DNA from: Actinomycetospora chiangmaiensis DSM 45062
GTDB lineage: Bacteria > Actinomycetota > Actinomycetes > Mycobacteriales > Pseudonocardiaceae
DNA: 64,000 nucleotides
Reading direction: 5' to 3'
Assembly: GCF_000379625.1 (NCBI RefSeq)
Contig: NZ_KB903229.1
Coordinates: 228,247 to 292,246, forward strand
A model generated the notes under the pieces. That model was not told the DNA's origin. It was given only the letters and a program-made list of their open reading frames with translations, and made no database searches. Below, in pieces: positions 16,548-24,948 of the stretch; within the stretch, counting starts at the first letter, position 1, and each line of letters begins with the position of its first letter. The position numbers and the translations under genes were made by a program.

Positions 16548-17486
16548 TCAGCGCAGGAAGCCGACCGCCGCCCAGTGACCCCGGGGGGCGGTGACGGTCG
16601 CCGGCCTGCCTGCTTCCGGGCGCCACTCGCCCGCCCAGGTGAGGCCGGGTTCGACCAGGTCGGTGCCGGCGACGATCCGGGCGACCTCGTCGCGGGTGCG
16701 GGCCCGGGGCGCGCTGTGGGCGTAGTCGGCGGTGAGGCGCTCCACGTTCCGGGCGGCCCCGCCGTCGTCGGCGGTGAAGTGGGAGACGGCGAGCGCGCTG
16801 CCGGGCACCAGCCGCGCGAGGTAGCGCCCGACGAGGCCCGCGGCGTCGCCGCGCACGTGCTGCAGGACGGAGAAGGCGAGCAGCCCCACCGGGCGGCGCA
16901 GGTCGAGCAGGTCGGTGACACCGGGCGCGGTGAGCACGGCCTCGACGTCGGTGACGTCCACGGTGCTGTAGCTCGCCGTGGGCGCGGCGGCGAGCAGGGC
17001 CTGCCCGTGGGTGGCCGCGATGGAGTCGACGTCGGTGTAGGCCACGCGCGCCGTGGAGCGGCTCCGGGCGATCACCTCGTGGACGTTGCCCATCGTGGGC
17101 ACGCCGGAGCCGAGGTCGAGGAACTGGTCGATGCCGGCCGCGAGCAGGAAGCGGACCGCCCGCCGGAGGAAGGCCCGGTTCTCGCGGACGAGCGCGACGA
17201 CGTCGCCGGAGGTCCGGGTCAGCTCGTCGCCGAGCCGCCGGTCGACCGCGCCGTGCGCGGCACCGCCGAGCAGGTAGTCGTAGACCCGCGCGGAGCTCGG
17301 CCGCTCGAACTCCTCGGGGATCGGGCGCGGGCGGGTCGCCTCGTCGGGCGGCGGGCCGGCCTGCCCGGGTACCGAGCCGGGCGGCACCCCGAGGGCGGCG
17401 CGGGGCATCACGGCCGGTTCGGCGAGCTCGCCGACGCCGGCCGGAGCGGGCGCGTCGGGCCGGTGGCGGCGCGGCGGTCCGAGCAC
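16548..17486 (-). CDS. DUF574-type SAM-dependent methyltransferase
   Basis: The 312-residue protein matches the actinobacterial DUF574 (Methyltransf_19) group. The diagnostic segment SSARVYDYLLGGAAHGAVDR is followed by RENRAFLRRAVRFL and the SAM-binding loop FLDLGSGVPTMGNVHEV. These proteins are abundant in actinomycetes and their substrates are mostly unknown. The first 45 residues are Pro-rich and may be a misassigned start; a later start near the RPRPIPEEFERP segment is possible. It is divergent from the mannosyltransferase operon. Confidence 0.8.
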   Translation of the reverse strand: MLGPPRRHRPDAPAPAGVGELAEPAVMPRAALGVPPGSVPGQAGPPPDEATRPRPIPEEFERPSSARVYDYLLGGAAHGAVDRRLGDELTRTSGDVVALVRENRAFLRRAVRFLLAAGIDQFLDLGSGVPTMGNVHEVIARSRSTARVAYTDVDSIAATHGQALLAAAPTASYSTVDVTDVEAVLTAPGVTDLLDLRRPVGLLAFSVLQHVRGDAAGLVGRYLARLVPGSALAVSHFTADDGGAARNVERLTADYAHSAPRARTRDEVARIVAGTDLVEPGLTWAGEWRPEAGRPATVTAPRGHWAAVGFLR

Positions 17487-17783
17487 GCTGCCACCTCCGA
17501 CGGGTCGCCTCCGGACGGGGGCGGTCGTCGGTCAGTAGGCGGGGGCGGCGTGGCGGTGTCAAACGCTCGCCACGGAGGAACCAGCGTCTCCGGGCCCGGA
17601 CGACCCCGCAGCGTGAGCAATCCGGTCGGGAAACCCCGTCACGAGCCGGACGCCGTCGACCTCACCCCGCCCCGCGGTCACCGACGGTCGCAGATCACGA
17701 CTCGGTCACAGCGACGGTGCTCCGAGCTGTTGGGAGAGGGTTCGGCGGGAGGTCACGTCGTGGTCGCTCACCCGGACCTCACG

Positions 17784-19013
17784 ATGGAGAACGTCCACAG
17801 CGTGCGCGTCGCGGTCGTGACCGAGTCCTTCCTGCCCCAGGTCAACGGGGTCACGAATTCGGTCCTGCAGGTCATCGCCCATCTCCGTCGACAGGGACAC
17901 GAGGCCCTCGTCCTGGCCCCCGGGGTCGGTCCCGACGAGGTGGAGGGCACGCCCGTCATCCGGGTGCCGGCCGTCGACCTCGCGGTCGTCGACTCCCTCC
18001 CCGTCGGCGTGCCCACCCCGGCGGTCCGAGCGACCCTCGAGGAGTTCCGGCCCGACGTCGTCCACCTCGCCTCGCCCTTCGTGCTCGGGGCCCGCGCGAT
18101 CACGGCGGCCCGCCGCCTGCGGGTGCCGACGGTCGCGGTGTACCAGACCGACGTCGCCGGGTTCGCCGCCTCGTACGGCGTCGGACTGACCGCCCGCGCC
18201 GCGTGGCGCTGGACGCGACGGCTGCACAGCCGCGCCGACCGCACCCTCGCCCCCTCGGCGTGGGCGGTCGACGCGCTGCGCGAGCACGGGATCCCCCGGG
18301 TGCACCGCTGGGGCCGCGGCGTCGACACGACCCGGTTCCGCCCCGCCGCGGAGCACGCCGACCGCGGGGCGGCCGCCGCGGCGCTGCGCCGCGAGCTCGC
18401 CCCGCGCGGCGAGATGCTCGTCGGCTACGTCGGGCGCCTCGCCCACGAGAAGCAGGTGGAGCGGCTGGCGACGCTCTCCGGGCTGCCCGGCGTCCGGACG
18501 GTGGTCGTCGGCGACGGGCCCGCCCGCTCGCGGCTCGCCGAGCTGCTGCCCGACGCCGCGTTCCTCGGCTTCCGCGGCGGCGCCGAGCTGGCCACCGCGT
18601 ACGCCGCCCTCGACGCCTTCGTCCACACCGGCCCGTTCGAGACCTTCTGCCAGACCGTGCAGGAGGCCAAGGCGAGCGGCCTGCCGGTCGTCGCGCCGGA
18701 CGCGGGTGGGGTGCGCGACCTCGTCGATCCCGGCGTCACCGGCTGGCTCTTCGACGTCGACGACCCGGCGGGCGGCGGGGTGCGCGAGCGGGTCCGGGCC
18801 TGGCGGGACGACCCCGCCACCCGCCGTCGGATGGGCCTCGCGGCCCGCGCCTCGACCACCGGCCGCACGTGGCCCGCGGTGTGCGACGAGCTGCTCGGAC
18901 ACTACGTCGACCTGACGCGGGCCCGGACCGCCGACGATTCACGCGGAGCACACCGCGTCGTCACGCGCGGGTCGGCCGAACGGCGCACTGGCACCGTAGA
19001 CACCGCGGCATGA
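17784..19013 (+). CDS. GT4-type mannosyltransferase (MgtA-like)
   Basis: The 409-residue GT-B glycosyltransferase has the N-terminal acceptor domain opening RVAVVTESFLPQVNGVTNSV, typical of GDP-mannose-dependent MgtA/PimB-like enzymes of actinobacteria. The C-terminal donor domain contains VGYVGRLAHEKQVERL and the nucleotide-sugar motif FETFCQTVQEAKASGLPVVAP (EX7E type). MgtA mannosylates glucuronosyl-diacylglycerol or related glycolipids. It is the first gene of a four-gene unit and overlaps the N-acyltransferase gene by four bases. The ATG at 17784 was chosen; the longer open frame upstream is a shadow of the methyltransferase gene. Confidence 0.8.
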   Translation: MENVHSVRVAVVTESFLPQVNGVTNSVLQVIAHLRRQGHEALVLAPGVGPDEVEGTPVIRVPAVDLAVVDSLPVGVPTPAVRATLEEFRPDVVHLASPFVLGARAITAARRLRVPTVAVYQTDVAGFAASYGVGLTARAAWRWTRRLHSRADRTLAPSAWAVDALREHGIPRVHRWGRGVDTTRFRPAAEHADRGAAAAALRRELAPRGEMLVGYVGRLAHEKQVERLATLSGLPGVRTVVVGDGPARSRLAELLPDAAFLGFRGGAELATAYAALDAFVHTGPFETFCQTVQEAKASGLPVVAPDAGGVRDLVDPGVTGWLFDVDDPAGGGVRERVRAWRDDPATRRRMGLAARASTTGRTWPAVCDELLGHYVDLTRARTADDSRGAHRVVTRGSAERRTGTVDTAA

Positions 19014-19849
19014 CCAGCACCGAGGTCCTGCTCACGACCGGGACCGGCCCGACCGCCCCGGCCGGCCCCGCGCCCGCCCGGGACGACGTCCCGGGGGCCG
19101 GGGCCGGCGACTCCGGGCGCTACAGCCTGCTCGTCTCCCGCGACACCGACGCGGTGCACGCCGCGCAGCGCCTGCGCCACGACGTGTTCGCGGTCGAGCA
19201 GGGCGCGCGCCTCGCGCCCGGCGCCGCGGCCGACGAGGGCCGCGACGAGGACCGGTTCGACGCCTTCTGCGACCACCTGATGGTCCGCGACGACACCGAC
19301 GGCTCGATCGTCGGCACCTACCGGATGCTCACCCCCGAGGGTGCGGCCGAGGCCGGCGGGCTGTACTCCGACACCGAGTTCGACCTGCGTCGACTCGACC
19401 CGCTGCGCCCCCGCCTCGTCGAGGTCGGCCGCTCCTGCGTCCACCCCGACCACCGCACCGGCACCGTCCTGTCGCTGGTGTGGGCCGGGATGTGGCGCTA
19501 CCTCGTCCTCTCCGGGCACCGCTGGCTCGTGGGGTGCGCGAGCGTGCCCCTCACCGCCGCGGGCGAACTGCCCGGTGCGGTGTGGTCGCTGGTGCGCGAG
19601 AAGCACTACGCCCCCGAGGAGCGCCGGGCGGTCCCGCACCGCCCCGCCCCGATCGGTCCCGACGAGGGCCGTCGCGCGGCCCGCGCCCAGACTCCGCCGC
19701 TGCTGCGCGGCTACCTGCGCCTGGGCGCCGAGATCGGCGGTGCGCCTGCGATCGACCCCGACTTCGGGGTCGCCGACCTCCTCGTCCTGCTCGACCACAC
19801 CGCGATCGACCCGCGGTGGCGGCGCTACCTGCTGGGGGAGGACGCATGA
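19010..19849 (+). CDS. OlsB-like N-acyltransferase (ornithine lipid type)
   Basis: The 279-residue GNAT-fold protein resembles acyl-ACP-dependent N-acyltransferases such as OlsB. Signatures are AAQRLRHDVFAVEQGA, DHLMVRD, VGTYRMLTPEGA, EVGRSCVHPDHR and the late PPLLRGYLRLGAEIGGAPA with DFGVADLLVLL. OlsB transfers a 3-hydroxyacyl chain to the alpha-amino group of ornithine, giving lyso-ornithine lipid. The gene overlaps mgtA-like and olsA-like genes by four bases at each end. The amino acid acceptor cannot be read from the sequence. Confidence 0.75.
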   Translation: MTSTEVLLTTGTGPTAPAGPAPARDDVPGAGAGDSGRYSLLVSRDTDAVHAAQRLRHDVFAVEQGARLAPGAAADEGRDEDRFDAFCDHLMVRDDTDGSIVGTYRMLTPEGAAEAGGLYSDTEFDLRRLDPLRPRLVEVGRSCVHPDHRTGTVLSLVWAGMWRYLVLSGHRWLVGCASVPLTAAGELPGAVWSLVREKHYAPEERRAVPHRPAPIGPDEGRRAARAQTPPLLRGYLRLGAEIGGAPAIDPDFGVADLLVLLDHTAIDPRWRRYLLGEDA

Positions 19850-20799
19850 CCCCGGCCGGCGTCGGGGCGGGCGGAGCGACGGGCGGCCCGTGGAGCCCCA
19901 CGTCGCCGTGCACCCCGGCCTGCCTGCCGATCCCCGTTCCCGACGACGGGTGGCTCCGGTTCCGGCGCCGGCTCCGCACGGTCGTGCGGATGACCGGCCT
20001 CGTCGCGGTGCTGCTCGCCGGGGTGCCGCTCGCGGTGCTCGCCCCCCTGCTCGGACCCCGCGCGGTCGGCCGGGTGCAGGCCGCGTGGTGCGGCGCGCTG
20101 CTCGGGGCGGCCGGGGTGACGGTGGTCGTCACCGGGCCGCGCCCGGCCGCGGGGTCGCTCGTCGTCGCCAACCACGTGTCCTGGCTCGACGTGCTCGCGC
20201 TCAACCGGATCGTCCCGGTCCGCATGCTCGCCAAGGTCGAGGTGCGCGGCTGGCCGCTCATCGGCCCGATGGCCGCCCGGGTCGGCACCGTGTTCCTCGA
20301 GCGCGACCGGCTGCGCGCCCTGCCCGCCGCCGTCGCCGCGGTCGCCGACGCGCTGCGGGCCGGGGGATGTGTCGGGGTCTTCGCCGAGGGCACCACCCGC
20401 TGCGGGCGTGACCTCGGCCGGTTCCGGCCCGCCGCCTTCCAGGCCGCCCTCGACGCGGGCGCCCCGGTGGTGCCGGTGGCGCTGTCCTACGCCGACGCCC
20501 ACGGCACCGTGGACGCCACGGCCGCGTTCGTCGGCGACGACGACCTCCTCGCCTCGCTGCTGCGGGTCGCGGCCGCGCCGCGCACCCTGCTCACGGTGCG
20601 GGTGCTGCCCGCGTGGACCGGAGCGGTGCCGGCACGGTCCGTCGCGGGCGAGCCGGCCCGCCGCGGCGGTGCCCGGGCCGCGGCCGCCGCGATCACGGCC
20701 GCCCTCCCGGCGGCCGCGGCCGACCCCCGCCCGGTCCCGGCCGCCCACGTGCCGGCCCGGCCCGTCGTGCACCGCGGCGAGGTGACCCGTGCCGCCTGA
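19846..20799 (+). CDS. PlsC/OlsA-like O-acyltransferase
   Basis: The 317-residue membrane-associated acyltransferase has one hydrophobic segment (about 46-70). It carries the two LPLAT motifs, NHVSWLD (109-115) and FAEGTTRCG (about 179-187), with the conserved FLERDR between them. OlsA completes ornithine lipid by acylating the 3-hydroxyl of the first chain; PlsC acylates lysophosphatidate. Placement directly after an OlsB-like gene favours the OlsA role. The C-terminal 50 residues are Ala/Arg/Pro-rich. The next gene starts 11 bases before this stop. Confidence 0.78.
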   Translation: MTPAGVGAGGATGGPWSPTSPCTPACLPIPVPDDGWLRFRRRLRTVVRMTGLVAVLLAGVPLAVLAPLLGPRAVGRVQAAWCGALLGAAGVTVVVTGPRPAAGSLVVANHVSWLDVLALNRIVPVRMLAKVEVRGWPLIGPMAARVGTVFLERDRLRALPAAVAAVADALRAGGCVGVFAEGTTRCGRDLGRFRPAAFQAALDAGAPVVPVALSYADAHGTVDATAAFVGDDDLLASLLRVAAAPRTLLTVRVLPAWTGAVPARSVAGEPARRGGARAAAAAITAALPAAAADPRPVPAAHVPARPVVHRGEVTRAA

Positions 20800-21448
20800 G
20801 CCCCGCACCGACCGGGTCCCCACCCGCGACTGGCGTGACGACGCCCGCTTCGCGGCCCAGTTCGTCCGGGCACCCGTCGCCACGGCGTCGGTGTGGCCGA
20901 GCTCCTCGGCGCTGGCCCGCACGGTGGCCGACGCTGCCCTCGGGTCCGTCCCGCCCCGTCGTCCGGAGGGGCCCGTCGTCGTGGAGCTCGGGGCCGGGTC
21001 CGGCGCCTTCACCCTGGAACTCGCCCGGCGTCTCAACGGGCGTGGCCGTCATCTGGCGGTGGAGCTCAACCCCGCCCTGGCGCACCGGCTCGCGGAGCGC
21101 CTCCCGACCGTCGAGGTGGTGCCGGCCGACGTCGCCGAGCTGCCGACCCTGCTCGCGGTGCGCGGCCTGCCCGCCGCGGGCGGGGTGGACGTCGTGGTGA
21201 GCGGCCTCGGCTGGTCGGCGACCCGGCCCGGGCGCGAGGACTCCCTGCTGCCGGTCGTGGCGTCGACGCTCGCGGCCGGCGGCGTGTTCGTGCAGTTCGG
21301 GTACACCTTCACCCGCTGGGCGGGCCCGGCCCGCGCGCTCGAGCAGGAGCTCCGTGACCTCTTCGGCGAGGTGACGACCAGCCCGACCGTGTGGCGGAAT
21401 CTGCCGCCCGCCGTCGTGCACCGCGCGGCCCACCCGGTCCGGACATGA
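20789..21448 (+). CDS. SAM-dependent methyltransferase, phospholipid N-methyltransferase-like
   Basis: The 219-residue class I methyltransferase has the SAM motif VVVELGAGSGAFTLELA, an acidic motif VELNPALAHRLAER and a late aromatic segment FVQFGYTFTRWAG. The closest pattern I recognise is the PmtA/Ksg-like group that methylates phospholipid head-group amines. In an operon with OlsB- and OlsA-like genes it could N-methylate the lipid head group, as OlsG does for ornithine lipid in planctomycetes. That role is inference. The GTG start overlaps the acyltransferase end. Confidence 0.65.
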   Translation: MPPEPRTDRVPTRDWRDDARFAAQFVRAPVATASVWPSSSALARTVADAALGSVPPRRPEGPVVVELGAGSGAFTLELARRLNGRGRHLAVELNPALAHRLAERLPTVEVVPADVAELPTLLAVRGLPAAGGVDVVVSGLGWSATRPGREDSLLPVVASTLAAGGVFVQFGYTFTRWAGPARALEQELRDLFGEVTTSPTVWRNLPPAVVHRAAHPVRT

Positions 21449-21451
21449 CGT

Positions 21452-21494
21452 CGGCCCGGCGCCGGGAGCCGTCGTGGCTCCCGGCGCCGGGCCG
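21452..21494. terminator. bidirectional hairpin terminator
   Basis: Two perfect 19-base inverted arms (21452-21470 and 21476-21494) flank a 5-base loop gtcgt. The hairpin lies between the end of the lipid operon and the convergent DUF4190 gene, so it can stop transcription from both sides. There is no U-tract, as is usual in actinobacteria. Confidence 0.8.
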
Positions 21495-21511
21495 GTATCT
21501 CCCCCCCTGGC

Positions 21512-22414
21512 TCAGCCGCCGATCACGGTCGAGGCCGCCTGGACCATCGCGGGGTTGTCGGTGTCGAAGTCGCCGGCCGCCGACTCCAGCTTCTTCTGGC
21601 CGGTCGCCCCGGCGATGGCGTCGAGGTCCGCGAGCACCTTGTCGACGGCGGGGACGAGCGTGCCGTCGATCTGCGAGCGCTGCGCGGCCGGCACGTCCGC
21701 GGCCGCTGCCTTGTCCCGGAACGTCTGCACCGCGGCGCGGTAGGTGGCCAGGTCCTGCTTCATGGCCGCCAGGTCACCGGTGTGGGACCCGAAGTCCGCG
21801 TTGAGCGTCTGGTTCGCGGCGACGAGGTCGAGGTAGGCGCTCAGGAGGTCGGCCTGCCCGGTCGACGACCCGCTGGACGGGGAGGGGGCGCTCGCGGCCG
21901 GGGCGGCGGCCGGGGAGGGCGCGGCGGCGACCGGCGCCGGGGCCGGGGCGGCGGGCGTGTAGGTCACGGTGGTGACCATCGACAGCACCAGGATCGTCGA
22001 GATGATCCCCATGAGCGTGAAGACGATGCCCAGCGCGATGCCCGTGGTGGCCAGACCGCGGCCCCGCTCCCCGGTGCGGCGGATCTGCCGCCGGGCGATC
22101 GCCCCGAGCAGGATCGCCACCGGCGAGACGATGAAGGCCGAGACCACCGACAGCCACGACAGCGTGTTCAGCGGGGGCTCCGGGGCCACGACGCCGGGGA
22201 CGGTGCCGGCCGGCGCGGCGTGGCCCGGGTGGCCGGGGTAGGCGGCGTGGCCCGGGGAGGCGGCGTGGCCCGGGTACTCCGCGGTGACGGGAGAGCCGGG
22301 TGGCGGCCACCCCGGGTTCTGGACCTGGGGTGTGCCCCCGGCGGGCGTGGTGGTGACGGCGTCGACCGAGGGGTCGATCATCGGGGTGACGGGGCGGTCG
22401 AGGTGCTGCGTCAT
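21512..22414 (-). CDS. DUF4190 membrane protein with Pro-rich N-terminus and helical outer domain
   Basis: The 300-residue protein starts with a Pro/Gly/His-rich cytoplasmic segment containing degenerate YPGHAA repeats (about 46-72). Two membrane helices follow (about 84-105 and 122-148), separated by IARRQIRRTGERG; this is the DUF4190 pattern. A Pro/Ala/Ser linker then leads to an extracytoplasmic alpha-helical domain (about 190-300). The function is unknown, and similar proteins are common in actinobacterial envelopes. The ATG at 22412-22414 follows GGGAGAA. It is monocistronic. Confidence 0.7.
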   Translation of the reverse strand: MTQHLDRPVTPMIDPSVDAVTTTPAGGTPQVQNPGWPPPGSPVTAEYPGHAASPGHAAYPGHPGHAAPAGTVPGVVAPEPPLNTLSWLSVVSAFIVSPVAILLGAIARRQIRRTGERGRGLATTGIALGIVFTLMGIISTILVLSMVTTVTYTPAAPAPAPVAAAPSPAAAPAASAPSPSSGSSTGQADLLSAYLDLVAANQTLNADFGSHTGDLAAMKQDLATYRAAVQTFRDKAAAADVPAAQRSQIDGTLVPAVDKVLADLDAIAGATGQKKLESAAGDFDTDNPAMVQAASTVIGG

Positions 22415-22787
22415 GGTGTTCTCCCTGGTCGGCCGGCGGTTCCGGCGGTGATCCGGACGCTGCCGGGTACGCCGCATACCGTCACTCTTCGTGGATGGAA
22501 TCGCCAAGCGATCCGGACATCTGCCACTCGAATGGCGTAGTCAATGTGACGCTGAGCGATAACAGCAGGTCAGCCCGTGGTGGCGGAACGGCCCGGTGTA
22601 GCGTCCGGCCACCGTCACCGGCGTCGGGGCCGACCACCTGCCCCCGACGTCGACCACCGATTCGCGGTGCGCGATGGTGTGTCGCGACCGGGAGGAGCAC
22701 GTCGCCCGGTCACGATGGCACCGACCGGCCCGTCCGGGGTCGGTCGCAGCTGACCCAGACCTGTGCAGGTGAGGAGAGAGGGAGACC
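22415..22787. other. gene-free stretch before mIHF
   Basis: These 373 bases separate divergent genes and are less GC-rich than the surroundings. I see no credible reading frame. A TAGCGT box (22599-22604) could be the -10 of the mIHF promoter and would give a leader of about 175 bases. A GAGGAGAGAGGGAGA run just before the mIHF ATG is a strong ribosome binding site. The length leaves room for regulatory sites that I cannot identify. Confidence 0.4.
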
Positions 22788-23099
22788 ATGCCACTCCCCA
22801 CGTTGACCCCCGAGCAGCGCGAGGCCGCCCAGGCCAAGTCGCGCGAGGCCCGTCAGGCACGCTCGGCCCTGCTCGCCGGGATCAAGAGCGGCGACGAGAC
22901 CATCCCGGCCGTGCTCGACCGCGGCAAGGAGGACCCGATCGCCGGCAAGACCAAGGTGTCGCAGCTCGTGCGCGCCCTGCCCGGCTACGGCCCCGCCAAG
23001 GCGGCGGCGGTGCTCGAGCAGGCCGGCATCCCCGAGGACCGGCGCGTCGCCGGCCTCGGTGCCCGCCAGAAGGAGGCGCTGGTCTCGGCCCTCGGCTGA
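22788..23099 (+). CDS. mihF: actinobacterial integration host factor
   Basis: The 103-residue basic protein matches the actinobacterial IHF family. The N-terminal helix is rich in Arg and Lys (EQREAAQAKSREARQARSAL), and the core holds VSQLVRALPGYGPAKAAAVL with a helix-two-turns-helix. mIHF is a nucleoid-associated protein that binds and bends DNA and assists phage integrases. In many relatives mihF lies beside guanylate kinase, but here it stands alone with its own long leader and a strong terminator. The start is clear from the ribosome binding site and family length. Confidence 0.9.
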   Translation: MPLPTLTPEQREAAQAKSREARQARSALLAGIKSGDETIPAVLDRGKEDPIAGKTKVSQLVRALPGYGPAKAAAVLEQAGIPEDRRVAGLGARQKEALVSALG

Positions 23100-23112
23100 G
23101 TCCACTCCCCGC

Positions 23113-23160
23113 ACGACGACGGGCCCGGTCACCTCGCGAGGTGACCGGGCCCGTCGTCGT
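23113..23160. terminator. perfect 48-base palindrome between convergent genes
   Basis: The 24-base arms at 23113-23136 and 23137-23160 are exact reverse complements with no spacer. As RNA this forms a very stable hairpin whose loop is the central bases. It sits 14 bases after the mIHF stop and 25 bases before the convergent lyase-like gene ends, so it serves as a bidirectional terminator. Confidence 0.85.
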
Positions 23161-23184
23161 CGGAGGGGTGTCGGTGGCGCGGCG

Positions 23185-24495
23185 TCAGTCGACGCCGGCC
23201 GGCAGGTCCTTGCTGACCGACCCGAGGCTCGTGCCGATCGCCCAGCTGCCGAACGAGAGCTTCCCGGCCTGGCCGATCGAGGTGTCCCGGTAGATGCCGG
23301 TCTTCACGTAGCTGTCCTTGCCGGCGTAGAGGGTCCCCGACGGCGGGGCGTAGTCGGCGAACCGCTGCACGCCGTCCTGCCAGGCGCTGACGGTGCCGTG
23401 CGAGGACGAGAACTTCACCTTGAGCACGATGTGGGTCCACTGGCCGGGCGTGGCCGCGCCGACCTCCTTGGAGAACCCGCCCCCGTCGCCGTCGATCAGG
23501 AACTTGCCGTCCTGGACCTTGAGCTCGAGCGGGGGCGTCCCCGTGCCGTCGTTCTTGAACTGCGTGATCACCTGCCAGTCGGAGGTGTTCACCGGGAAGT
23601 CCGGCGCGAGGCGCACCGAGAAACCGAAGTAGTACTCGTCGCCCTCGGACAGGCTCTTGAAGTCCGGCTCGACCTCGGAGCGCTTCCCGCCCCCGGGCAT
23701 GAGGAAGTTCAGGAGGCCGCCCGCGAGGGTCGGGGACTTCGCGCCCTGGTTGTTCCACGGCGTCGACTTGAAGTTCGCGAGGCCCGCCGTGCGGAAGTCC
23801 GCCGACCAGAGCGTGCGGCCGCCGTCGTCGCGCGGTGCCGGCTTGTCGGTGGTGGTCGGCGCCGCGGTGGTCGTGGTGGGCGCGGCCGTGGTCGTGTGCG
23901 GGGTGACGCGCGGCGTGACGGCCTCCGTGACCCCTGCCGGGGCGACGGCGAGCGTGTCCGGCCGCACGAGCTCCCCGGTGTCCGCGGGCGGGTCGGCGAG
24001 GAACGTCGGTCCCGTGCTGGCGGCGGCGACGCTGGCGCCCGCGAGCGCCCCGAACAGGGCCAGGGCCCCGGCCGCGCGCGTGGTCGAGAGGGCGCGCCCG
24101 CGCGGGGCGCGGTGGCCGTGGGCGGTCGGCTGCCGCCCCGTGTCGGTACCCGCGGCGACCTCCTGCAGCGCGCTCGGCGCCACCGTGGTGGTGCGCTCGG
24201 GGGTCAGGGCGGCCGGCGGGGCGACGCCCCACGAGGGGGCCGACGACGGGGCGGCCACGGTCGTGGCGGTCGTGGCTGTCGCAGCCGCCGTTGTGACGGT
24301 GGTCGCCGTCGTGGCCGCGGCCGCGCGGGCCTCGGCGGCGGCGCGGGCGATGGCGGCGAGGTCGAGCGGGTTGGTCTCCGGGTCGCCGCGGTGCCGACCG
24401 GTGCCGTAGGGGCGGGGCCCGGTCGCCGGGGCGTCCAGCACCGCGGGCCAGGACCCCGTGCGGGGCGTCCGGGACCCGGAACGATGTCGAGCCAT
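23185..24495 (-). CDS. membrane-anchored polysaccharide-lyase-like protein
   Basis: The 436-residue protein has a cytoplasmic Arg/Ala/Thr-rich N-terminus of about 140 residues and a single membrane helix (AGALALFGALAGASVAAAS). A Thr-rich linker with TTTAAPTTTT repeats leads to a C-terminal beta-jelly-roll domain of about 210 residues. The domain motifs FGFSVRLAPDFP, WQVITQFKND, WTHIVLKVKFS and VKTGIYRDTSI resemble the heparin lyase I/glucuronan lyase group (PL13/PL20 fold). The domain would act outside the membrane on an acidic polysaccharide. The ATG at 24493 is used; an upstream frame adds 24 residues. Confidence 0.68.
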   Translation of the reverse strand: MARHRSGSRTPRTGSWPAVLDAPATGPRPYGTGRHRGDPETNPLDLAAIARAAAEARAAAATTATTVTTAAATATTATTVAAPSSAPSWGVAPPAALTPERTTTVAPSALQEVAAGTDTGRQPTAHGHRAPRGRALSTTRAAGALALFGALAGASVAAASTGPTFLADPPADTGELVRPDTLAVAPAGVTEAVTPRVTPHTTTAAPTTTTAAPTTTDKPAPRDDGGRTLWSADFRTAGLANFKSTPWNNQGAKSPTLAGGLLNFLMPGGGKRSEVEPDFKSLSEGDEYYFGFSVRLAPDFPVNTSDWQVITQFKNDGTGTPPLELKVQDGKFLIDGDGGGFSKEVGAATPGQWTHIVLKVKFSSSHGTVSAWQDGVQRFADYAPPSGTLYAGKDSYVKTGIYRDTSIGQAGKLSFGSWAIGTSLGSVSKDLPAGVD

Positions 24496-24948
24496 GGGGC
24501 GGTCCTCGGTCGTGGCGCACGGGACCCGGTCGAGGGGGAGCGAGCCGGTGCCGTGACCGTCGGTCACGGCGTGTCCACCTGTCCCGCACCGGTTCGGGGG
24601 GCCGGACTCGCCGGGACAGGTGGGCGCGTCGAGTCCGGGACCGGCACCGCGACGGGCGCCGGACGAGGACCACCGTAGGCACCCCCGGGTGATCTCGTCG
24701 TGCGGGCGCGGGGCGCGCGCACGAGGCCCACATCACGAAAGGGTCACGTTCTCGCTGCTCACGGCCCGGTCGCGGGGACGAGACGCGCAGGTCACGTCGC
24801 CACGCCTGATCGGCCCGTGATGCAGGTCACGCTCAAGTTGCTCCGAACGGCCTCCGACCTGCGCCTCGACGGGCCGGAGGCCGACCGTCGGTATCCGTAC
24901 CATCGTCGGCCGAGGCCCCACCGCGACCCCCGACGCGAGACGAGGACC
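24496..24948. other. divergent intergenic region with two short motifs
   Basis: No credible gene is visible in these 453 bases. The motif caggtcacg occurs twice (at about 24788 and 24825) and could bind a regulator. A 9-base inverted repeat (cggcctccg at 24848-24856 and cggaggccg at 24875-24883) lies near the likely promoter of the oxidase gene. A TACCAT hexamer (24898-24903) is a possible -10 box. Confidence 0.35.
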
